A DNA stretch of 12,861 nucleotides, taken from Opitutus sp. GAS368. Its GTDB lineage: Bacteria > Verrucomicrobiota > Verrucomicrobiia > Opitutales > Opitutaceae. The stretch covers positions 1 through 12,861 of the forward strand of contig CAMAXB010000053.1 of NCBI GenBank assembly GCA_945862035.1, in the 5' to 3' direction. Positions 6,833 through 12,861 of the stretch are shown piece by piece; the stretch's first letter is position 1, and each line of letters starts with the position of its first letter. The notes beneath the pieces were generated by a model. The model was not told where the DNA came from and searched no databases. It saw only the letters and a list, made by a program, of their open reading frames with translations. Both the position numbers and the translations under genes were made by a program.

Positions 6833-6860
6833 AAAAAGCCGGTCCCTTGCGGGACCGGCT
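6833..6860 (-). terminator. Rho-independent terminator of the phosphofructokinase gene
   Basis: A perfect 10-bp stem, 6837-6846 with 6851-6860, closes a 4-base loop (TTGC). On the minus strand it is followed by TTTTT (6837-6833). It lies 25 bases after the stop of the minus-strand gene. On the plus strand the hairpin is followed by GGGAAAACG, so it works in the minus direction. Confidence 0.88.
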
Positions 6861-6885
6861 GGGAAAACGAGCGCTGACGAACCGT

Positions 6886-8145
6886 TTAGGTGGTGTAGGC
6901 CGGAAGGGTCTTGTCGACGCGGACCTTCTCGAGCTTGGCGAAGACCGGGAGGCCGTTGTCGTAGGCCAGCGGGGTCTCGCCCTGGATGAGGGGCTGGGCG
7001 TAGCGCAGGAACTGGAAGTTCATGCTGACGCCGTCCTCATTGATCCAATCGCGGGGGAGCTTCTTCACGCCATTGGCGATATCGCTCAGGGGTGCGAGGC
7101 CGGTCTCGCAGGTGTAGTGGTCGCCATCGCCGCGGACGAGCGTGACCATCTTGTCGGTCTCGCCGTTGATCGCGGCCTTGACTGCGGCCTGGCCGGCGAG
7201 GAAGGCCTCGTCGGCGTCGGTCTTGGAGCCGGCGTGGGCGGCGGCGCGCTGGGCGATGCCGAATTTGGCGGTGCGGGCCTTGACGCCCGGGAGGTTCTGC
7301 TCGACGAGGCTGCGCAGGTAGTCACCGGCGCCGCCCAGCTGGGCGTGGCCGAAGGCATCCGTGGCCTCTGCGGCGGAGACGTAGTTGCCGTCCGCATCGA
7401 CGAGACCCTCGCCGACGACGATGAGGCAGTACTTCTCGCGCTTGAGGACGCGCTGGACGTCGGCGACGAACTTCTCGGTCGAGAAAGCGACCTCCGGGAG
7501 ATAGATCAGGTGTGGAGGATCGTGCGGGTGGTCGCGGCGCTTGGCGAGCGCGGCGCCGGCGGCGATCCAGCCGGCGTTGCGGCCCATGACCTCTACGATG
7601 GAGACGAGGTCGCCCTGGCCCATGGCCTCGTTGTCGGCGGCGATCTCACGGACGGTGGTGGAGATGTACTTGATGACCGAGCCGTAGCCGGGGCAGTGGT
7701 CGGTGGAGACCAGGTCGTTGTCGACCGTCTTCGGAATGCCGATGACGCGGAGCTCATAGCCCTGCTGCTGCGCGAGTTTGGAGATCTTGTCGGCGGTGTC
7801 TTGGGAGTCGTTGCCGCCGGCGTAGAAGAAATAGCGGATGTTGTGGGCCTTGAAGACCTCGAGGACGCGCTCGAAGTCGGCCTGCTTCTTGAGCTTGTAG
7901 CGGCAGGTGCCGAGGGCGGCGCCGGGAGTGGAGCGGAGGCCGCGGATGGTCTGCTGGGACTCCGAGGCGAGGTCGATCAGGTCCTCATTGAGGATGCCGA
8001 GGACGCCATTCAGCGAGCCATAGATCTCCTCAATGCAGCTATGATTAAGGGCTTCGGCGACGACGCCGGCCACGCTGGCATTGATGACGGCGGTGGGGCC
8101 TCCGGACTGGCCCACCAGGACATTACCTACGAGTTCTTCGGCCAT
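6886..8145 (-). CDS. pfp: 6-phosphofructokinase, probably pyrophosphate-dependent
   Basis: A 419-residue cytosolic glycolytic enzyme that phosphorylates fructose 6-phosphate to the 1,6-bisphosphate. Family motifs are GQSGGPTAVINAS (12-24), GGNDSQDT (110-117), PKTVDNDL (138-145), GYGS (153-156), VEVMGRNAGW (184-193) and GEG (245-247). Two positions separate the phosphoryl donors in this family: the second variable residue of GGxxS is Asp (D113) and the residue before TxDND is Lys (K139). Both point to pyrophosphate, whereas ATP enzymes usually have Gly at both. Length and motif spacing suit the long PFK clade found in many anaerobes and Verrucomicrobiota-like bacteria. The ATG at 8145 places the glycine-rich loop at residue 12; no strong Shine-Dalgarno is seen. 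It is a single gene, convergent with eboF, with its own terminator. Confidence 0.93.
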   Translation of the reverse strand: MAEELVGNVLVGQSGGPTAVINASVAGVVAEALNHSCIEEIYGSLNGVLGILNEDLIDLASESQQTIRGLRSTPGAALGTCRYKLKKQADFERVLEVFKAHNIRYFFYAGGNDSQDTADKISKLAQQQGYELRVIGIPKTVDNDLVSTDHCPGYGSVIKYISTTVREIAADNEAMGQGDLVSIVEVMGRNAGWIAAGAALAKRRDHPHDPPHLIYLPEVAFSTEKFVADVQRVLKREKYCLIVVGEGLVDADGNYVSAAEATDAFGHAQLGGAGDYLRSLVEQNLPGVKARTAKFGIAQRAAAHAGSKTDADEAFLAGQAAVKAAINGETDKMVTLVRGDGDHYTCETGLAPLSDIANGVKKLPRDWINEDGVSMNFQFLRYAQPLIQGETPLAYDNGLPVFAKLEKVRVDKTLPAYTT

Positions 8146-8572
8146 GGCTGTTGTTTAGGGAAATAGGATTAGAGAACGTGAACGGTGAGTTGACCGGCGG
8201 CCCGCGCCGCTGGCAAACCCAAAAAACCGGCCTGCGCCTGCGAGGAACGGTTTACGGTGTCCGCCCACAGGGCTGCGGGCGAGCTTTCGCTCGCAGCGGG
8301 TTGCCCGGGCAGGGTAGTGTCCGGAGAGTTCAGCAAAAAGGCGGATCATGGTAGGTAGAGTTTTATGAATTAGTTTCTTGAACGAAAATTTATACAGGGG
8401 TGCCTGTTCGGCCTGATTTGGGATGGGGTGCTCCACTCAGCGGAGGTGCCAAAGACCCAAGCCTGCGGGGCTTGAGTTGGGCCCGTTTGGCCGGCAACTG
8501 ACGATTCCCGAACCAATTCCACAAGATTTCATTGGGGTAGGATGAAAATACTCATATCAAATAGGATGAAGG
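8146..8572. other. 427-base divergent intergenic region with hairpins
   Basis: No credible gene is present. The region must carry the promoters of the minus-strand phosphofructokinase and of the plus-strand two-component pair, but no -35/-10 pair of good quality could be picked. Two stem-loops are visible: GCGAGC (8279-8284) with GCTCGC (8289-8294) around TTTC, and CAAGCC (8458-8463) with GGCTTG (8469-8474). An AT-rich island at 8360-8396 interrupts otherwise GC-rich sequence. A 93-codon open frame on the minus strand (8155-8436) is Arg/Ser/Gly-rich and looks accidental. Confidence 0.5.
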
Positions 8573-9310
8573 ATGAACATACTGTGGAGATCACAGCGCA
8601 CTCGCAGCGTGTCGGCCTCACTTATGACCAATTCTCCCGACCAGAAATCCAACACCCGTGTCGCCATCATCGAAGATCATCGACTGATCGCGAACCTGCT
8701 CGCCGAATTTATTGGCGATCAGCCGGGCTTTGAGGTCGTGGCGGTGGGGCACGACGGTTCTGAGGCGGCGGAGTTGTGCCAAGGCGCCGCCCCGGACCTG
8801 ATTGTTTTGGATATTTCCCTGCCCGGGGCGTCGGGCCTTGAGGTCATTGAGGCGTTACAGGCCTGCGCACCCAAGCCCAAGATTCTGATCTATACGGCGC
8901 ACATCTCCCGGCCGGTCATGGAGGCTGCCTTGCGCATGGGGGTTGAAGGGATGCTGGAGAAATCGGCACCCTTTGATTGTTTTCTTCCGCTGCTGGCCCG
9001 GGTGCGCGATGGGATGCCTGGCTTTGGCCCCGAGGCAAGTCGCCTCGTGCGGGACATTGTCCGGGTGGGCACGCGTCGGCCGGAACTCCGCGTGAACGAG
9101 ATCGCGGTCCTGCGAAAAACGCTCGAGGGCCTGCCGGCCAAAGTGATTGCGGCCGACGTCGGCCTGAGCGTTTCGATGGTGTACCGGATTGTCGCCGACA
9201 TCCGGACCCGCTGCCAAGTGCGCTCGCCCCAGGACCTGCTCAACCTCGCGGCCCGTCACGGCATCCTGATCAAGTCGGAAGCGCCGCCACCCCGGGAGAG
9301 TGCCCTATGA
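8573..9310 (+). CDS. Response regulator with NarL/GerE-like output domain
   Basis: A 245-residue cytosolic two-component response regulator. The receiver covers about 29-147, with the acidic pair E34-D35 (AIIEDH), phospho-acceptor D80 (LIVLDISLPG), T108 (IYTAH) and K130 (LEKSAP). The C-terminal part, about 171-230, follows the NarL/LuxR helix-turn-helix outline (VLRKTLEGLPAKVIAADVGL, then an IRTRCQVRSPQDLL-like end). The recognition helix is divergent, with SMVYRI where TVxxH is usual. The ATG at 8573 is preceded by AGGA (8563-8566) at good spacing. A later ATG at 8624 would give a neater 228-residue protein starting close to the receiver but has no Shine-Dalgarno. The stop overlaps the kinase ATG (ATGA), so the following kinase is very probably its partner. 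Confidence 0.88.
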   Translation: MNILWRSQRTRSVSASLMTNSPDQKSNTRVAIIEDHRLIANLLAEFIGDQPGFEVVAVGHDGSEAAELCQGAAPDLIVLDISLPGASGLEVIEALQACAPKPKILIYTAHISRPVMEAALRMGVEGMLEKSAPFDCFLPLLARVRDGMPGFGPEASRLVRDIVRVGTRRPELRVNEIAVLRKTLEGLPAKVIAADVGLSVSMVYRIVADIRTRCQVRSPQDLLNLAARHGILIKSEAPPPRESAL

Positions 9311-11574
9311 GTTCAGTCGGCATCGCAGCCCGTTCCAGTCCCCCTCCTGCCACGGTTCATCGTCAGGTGGTCAGGGCGGAGCGCGGGGATCGCGGCGTGA
9401 CAACTACATTGGTGGCCACGACCGCACCGGGCCTCTGGCAAAAGCTGGAGGAGCGGGGCGATCCGCTCGGCCTGCTTGCCCTGTCAATCCGTCCGGTCGC
9501 CGCGGGCCTGGCTGACCACTGGGCCTTTGGCGGGCGTGGTGATGAGGGGGGGACCGTCGATCTCACCGCGTCAACGCTGGTTGACGGCGCGTCGTTGGGG
9601 GTACGCCGGGTGGGGGTGTATCCAGTGGGCGAGGGGGTGGCCATTATTGTCATCGATGCCGAGCCCCACTGCCTGGCCCAGTTTGGCGACTCCGTCGTCG
9701 TAGCTGAGTGGGCTCGGGTTCATGAAGAGTATGGACTGTTCTCGTTCGTGATGGATTCCACCACGGACCGGGTGATCTACCTCAGCCCGCAGATGGAGTC
9801 CGTCATGGGAGTTTCCCGGGCGGAGATTTTGGCCGACCCCGCGGCGTTGATGCGTCATGTGATACCCGAGGACATGCCCCTGGTCGCGCCCTTGCAATCC
9901 GCGGTACGCTCGAAGGGTGTGGCCTCCGCCGATTTGAGAGTTCGCGCTGCCCGCGATCGGATCCAGACGATCCGCTTTCGCTGCACGCTGGTGCTCGATC
10001 ACCAGCCTCCGTTGATCATCGGGGTCTGCCGCGACGTGTCCGAGATCGTTGCGCTTGACGACCAGACCCGCACATTCCTGCGCGGGATCGAGCAGTCGCG
10101 CGAGGGGTTCATGGTGACTGATGCCCTTGGCCGGGTGGTCTACATCAACCAAGAGACCTCCAAATTGTTCGGTCTCGAATCAGCCCTCGAGGTCATGGGC
10201 CGGCCGTGGGAAATTCTGCATGACGCGGATACAGTTGCCTTAATCAAGGCGGTCGCGCTGCCCGAACTGAGACGGTCGGGAAGCTGGTCCGGCAATCTCA
10301 CGGTGCGACGGGACAAAGATCCGGAGCGGCATCAGAACATGATCCTGTCGGTGATGCCGGATGGCAGCGTCGTCTGGAGCAGCCGCGACTGCACCGAGGA
10401 GCTGTCGATGCGGACCCGCCTGATCGAGAGCGAGCGCCTCTTCCACAACGTCGTTGAGCACTTGCCATTCGGACTGCTGATCAAGCACCTCGACGGGCGC
10501 TACGCCTACCTCAACCCGCGGGCGCGGGAGTATGTCACTTCGGACGCGCTCGCGGCCCGGAAGGCGGCTGATCCCATGGCTTCGGCGATGATTCCTGAGA
10601 TCCTCAATCAGACCGACCACAATCTCCTTTCTCCGGAGCTCGCGGACCGCATTCGTGCAGCGGATGAGACTGTTTTTATCAAAAAGCGAGCGCTGAGGGA
10701 GGATTATCATGGTACGGTGGCCGAATCGAGCCGGATCTTAAGCGCGGTACGCTTTCCGGTACTCGATGAAAACCAGGAAGTCTGGCGGGTGGCGACCCTG
10801 CTGGACGATGTGACCGATCAGCGTCAGCTGGAGCGCGACATGAACGACCTGGTCAAGCGCCGCGACCAGATGCTAACGATGCAGCGGGAGTTAGTCTCGC
10901 TGGTGTCGCACGAGTTTCGCTCGCCCTTGGCGGCGCTGCAGGGCACGCTCTACCTGCTGCGAAAGCATCTGAAGTTAGAGGGCGACGCGAAGCTGACGCG
11001 GTACCTGGAGCTGCAGACGAATGCCCTCGCCGCGCTCAAGGACCTTGTTGATAAGTTCCTGCTGCTCAACCGGATCGAACATGCGACGGGCAAGGCCAAG
11101 GTGGCGGAGATCGACCTGGGTGGCCTGATCAACCGGATTGGGCAGGAGTTCAATGACTCCACGGCGAAGCCCCGGGTACGCATCGAAGTTTCCCCGAAGG
11201 GCAGATTTCCACGCCGGCTGGATGAGAGCCTCATGCGGGCGGCGGTCGACAATCTGATCTCCAACGCGCTCAAGTACTCGCCGGCCGAATCGGAGGTGCT
11301 GGTTACGCTCGCCCCGACGGCGACGGGCTGTCGCATCAGTGTGCGGGACCACGGTCGCGGGGTGCCTGCATCCGACCAGATCCGCCTCTTCCAGCCCTTC
11401 TTCCGTGCGGGCAATGTCGGCAAGGCCTCCGGCACTGGCCTCGGGCTCACCATTGTCAAGCGGGCGGCCGAGCTTCACGGGGGGGCGGCCGGGCTCATCA
11501 GCAGCGCGGAGGAAGGCTCCACCTTCTTCATCGACCTGCCGCACGCCCCGAGGTCGGAGCGGCCGGCCGTCTGA
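9307..11574 (+). CDS. Soluble multi-PAS sensor histidine kinase
   Basis: A 755-residue kinase without membrane segments, so it should sense a cytosolic signal. Residues 1-135 are an unrecognised N-terminal region. Three PAS-like domains follow, about 140-248 (ending in CRDVSEI), 255-365 (EGFMVTDALGRVVYIN, then SRDCTEE) and 375-508 (LPFGLLIKHLDGRYAYLN, then DDVTDQ). A short coiled linker leads to HisKA with phospho-acceptor H535 in LVSHEFRSP. The ATPase domain has the N box (DNLISNALKYSP, N653), G1 (DHGRGVP, 681-687), F box (FQPFF, 695-699) and G2 (GTGLGLTIVK, 709-718). All catalytic elements are intact. GGGAGAG (9294-9300) lies 6 bases before the ATG, which overlaps the regulator stop. No PAS ligand residue can be assigned. 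A decayed receiver gene follows directly. Confidence 0.93.
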   Translation: MSSVGIAARSSPPPATVHRQVVRAERGDRGVTTTLVATTAPGLWQKLEERGDPLGLLALSIRPVAAGLADHWAFGGRGDEGGTVDLTASTLVDGASLGVRRVGVYPVGEGVAIIVIDAEPHCLAQFGDSVVVAEWARVHEEYGLFSFVMDSTTDRVIYLSPQMESVMGVSRAEILADPAALMRHVIPEDMPLVAPLQSAVRSKGVASADLRVRAARDRIQTIRFRCTLVLDHQPPLIIGVCRDVSEIVALDDQTRTFLRGIEQSREGFMVTDALGRVVYINQETSKLFGLESALEVMGRPWEILHDADTVALIKAVALPELRRSGSWSGNLTVRRDKDPERHQNMILSVMPDGSVVWSSRDCTEELSMRTRLIESERLFHNVVEHLPFGLLIKHLDGRYAYLNPRAREYVTSDALAARKAADPMASAMIPEILNQTDHNLLSPELADRIRAADETVFIKKRALREDYHGTVAESSRILSAVRFPVLDENQEVWRVATLLDDVTDQRQLERDMNDLVKRRDQMLTMQRELVSLVSHEFRSPLAALQGTLYLLRKHLKLEGDAKLTRYLELQTNALAALKDLVDKFLLLNRIEHATGKAKVAEIDLGGLINRIGQEFNDSTAKPRVRIEVSPKGRFPRRLDESLMRAAVDNLISNALKYSPAESEVLVTLAPTATGCRISVRDHGRGVPASDQIRLFQPFFRAGNVGKASGTGLGLTIVKRAAELHGGAAGLISSAEEGSTFFIDLPHAPRSERPAV

Positions 11575-11588
11575 CCACGTTACACGAG

Positions 11589-12146
11589 GCCAAGCCATTC
11601 CATTTTACTGGTTGAGGACGACCTGCTGGTCCGCAACACCCTGAAGGAGATCCTCGTGGACGAGGGTTTTCGCGTCGTCGTGGCGGCCGATGGTCGCGAG
11701 GGCCCGCCGAATTTGACCGGGCGATGCCCGACCTTGTAGTCGGCGACATCCGCATGCCGCAGGTTGACGGCTTTGAGTTCCTTGCGGCGGCGCGTACGCG
11801 CAGTCCGCTCTGCCCCTTTGTCGTCATTTCGGCCAAGGCGGCGGATGCCGACGTCCGGATGGGCAGGTCGCTCGGGGCCGATGACGACTGGGTGAAACCC
11901 TTTGACCCGGCGCATCTGGTGAAAGCGGTCCATTCGCACCGGGAGGGTGCGGGGCGCGTGCGGGCGCTGCTCGTGGAAAGGAGTCCTTCCTGATGGATTA
12001 CCTTCCCCATGAGCTGCGCGCGCCGGTGACCGGTATCCTCGGGTGTTCCGAGCTGAGGGTGGTGACGGCCTTGGAGGGGGAGTGGCCTGTCGCAGGCCGA
12101 GACCGCGCAGTTTGGAAACGGCCTTCACAAAATGAGCTGGAGGGAT
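11589..12146 (+). pseudogene. Decayed response-regulator/histidine-kinase hybrid (receiver-HisKA)
   Basis: A receiver followed by a HisKA start can be read only by changing frame several times. The first block (11602-11700) gives ILLVEDDLLVRNTLKEIL with the acidic pair, in the frame of the preceding kinase but after its stop. A shift at 11701-11705 leads to the block from 11706, with the phospho-acceptor Asp in VVGDIRMP (codon 11745) and the conserved Lys in DWVKPF. Another shift just before 11987 leads to FLMDYLPHELRAPVTGILG, a HisKA box with its His codon at 12008. A further shift near 12075-12080 leads to LSQAETAQFGNGLH, ending about 12146. No ATPase domain follows. Near 11589 the bases resemble an original start M-A-K-P-F with small indels. 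I read this as a dead paralogue; sequencing errors are the alternative. The remaining bases to 12282 show nothing recognisable. Confidence 0.8.
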
Positions 12147-12282
12147 GAGACAGGGGGAAGCAGAGGCAAACGCGCATGCGTTCGCCATCCGCTCCAACTC
12201 CCGTGGAGGTGGAGCTTGAGGCGAAGGGGGTGGGTACTTTTTTGGATCCGCTGCACCCATTCCTGCGGGATCGCCGCCGCTG

Positions 12283-12861
12283 CTAGAGCAGCTTGGCGGG
12301 CTCGTAGGACGCGGCGCCGGGGACCTTGCGGGCGATCGTGCGGGCGGACTTCACAAAGGCATCGACCTGTTCCGGGGCGGCGCCGACGAAGCGGGCGGTG
12401 TCGGAGAGGATGGCCCTGAGCTGCGCGACCGAGAGGCCGAGGCGGGCGTCGCCGGCGAGGCGGTGGGTCATGTCGGGCTCCGCGCCCTCGCGGATGGCGG
12501 CGGCGGCGGCGAGGGCGTGCTCCTTGATCGCGGCATGGGCGGTCTCGCGCCCCGCCCCGGCCTTGACTGCTTCCATCAGGATGGTGGTCGTGGCGAGGAA
12601 GGGCAGGTTGCGCGCGCTCTCGGCGGCGATCACGGCCGGGAACACATTCATCTGGCGGAGGACGGTGAGGAGGGTCTCGAGCAGGCCGTCGATCGTGTAG
12701 AAGGCATCGGGCAGGGCCACGCGGCGCACCACGGAGCAGGACACATCGCCCTCGTTCCATTGGTGGCCGGCGAGGGCGCCCGTCATGGTGACATAGCCGG
12801 AGAGAATCGTGGAAAAGCCGCAGATGCGCTCGCAATTGCGGGCGTTGACCTTGTGCGGCAT
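12283..12861 (-). CDS. purB: Adenylosuccinate lyase, C-terminal part (cut by window edge)
   Basis: The last 192 residues of a fumarase/aspartase-superfamily lyase. The visible N-terminal end, MPHKVNARNCERI, is the superfamily signature loop (SSxMPxKxNxxxxE), so the Met at the edge is internal and the gene continues to the right. WNEGDVSCSVVRR and the tail FVGAAPEQVDAFVKSART fit PurB rather than argininosuccinate lyase or fumarase. PurB cleaves adenylosuccinate to AMP and SAICAR to AICAR in purine synthesis. It ends in TAG at 12283-12285. No terminator is evident downstream. It converges on the decayed receiver-kinase gene. Confidence 0.9.
   Translation of the reverse strand: MPHKVNARNCERICGFSTILSGYVTMTGALAGHQWNEGDVSCSVVRRVALPDAFYTIDGLLETLLTVLRQMNVFPAVIAAESARNLPFLATTTILMEAVKAGAGRETAHAAIKEHALAAAAAIREGAEPDMTHRLAGDARLGLSVAQLRAILSDTARFVGAAPEQVDAFVKSARTIARKVPGAASYEPAKLL

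Noticed and set aside
6847..8166. A 439-codon open frame on the plus strand opposite the phosphofructokinase
   Set aside because: The minus strand encodes all PFK motifs. The plus translation is Gly/Val/Asp-rich with no motif and crosses the terminator of the other gene.
8300..8350. A possible insertion-sequence end (GGGTAGTGTCCGGAGAGTT-like)
   Set aside because: Only a vague resemblance; no partner inverted repeat, target duplication or transposase fragment could be found.
8155..8436. A 93-codon minus-strand frame upstream of the phosphofructokinase
   Set aside because: Arg/Ser/Gly-rich composition, no recognisable motif and no Shine-Dalgarno; it spans the stem-loop and AT-rich island, so it is probably accidental.
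12839..12861. The ATG at the right edge as the start of a short purB-like gene
   Set aside because: MPHKVN is the internal signature loop of the lyase superfamily, so the gene continues past the window.

Overview
The window is GC-rich (roughly two-thirds G+C by eye), densely coded bacterial chromosome. The protein types, the overlapping ATGA gene junctions and the kinds of intergenic palindrome suggest a Verrucomicrobiota member, possibly Opitutaceae. That assignment is inference from recalled family resemblance, not a search. I see no rRNA, tRNA, CRISPR array or intact transposase.

Layout, left to right. (1) 130-630 (-): a small P-loop kinase resembling gluconate/shikimate kinases. (2) 733-911: an array of short tandem repeats that folds into an imperfect palindrome. 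(3) 1002-6757 (+): a six-gene operon recognisable as an ebo metabolite-traffic cluster. Its order is a small unassigned protein, eboB (TatD-like hydrolase), eboE (TIM-barrel isomerase-like), eboC (UbiA-like membrane protein), eboD (3-dehydroquinate-synthase-like) and eboF (alkaline-phosphatase/nucleotide-pyrophosphatase fold). The first five genes overlap or lie within 7 bases of each other; eboF is set apart by 134 bases holding an 88-base palindrome. (4) 6886-8145 (-): a phosphofructokinase with residues typical of PPi-dependent enzymes, converging on eboF and ending at a clear rho-independent terminator. (5) 8146-8572: a 427-base divergent intergenic region. (6) 8573-11574 (+): a response regulator and a soluble three-PAS histidine kinase, overlapping by 4 bases. 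(7) 11589-12146: a decayed receiver-HisKA hybrid gene readable only across several frames. (8) 12283-12861 (-): the C-terminal part of adenylosuccinate lyase, cut by the window edge.

The biologically most interesting part is the ebo cluster. Related clusters are known from cyanobacteria (scytonemin precursor export in Nostoc), from many other bacteria and, by transfer, from eustigmatophyte algal plastids, but the small molecule they handle is unknown. This copy has every enzyme-like gene, but a protein of only 101 residues, which I cannot confirm as EboA, sits in the first position. None of the proteins except EboC has an evident membrane or export segment, so the likely picture is cytosolic processing around one membrane prenyltransferase-like protein. 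The neighbouring PFP, two-component pair and purB look like unrelated housekeeping or signalling genes.
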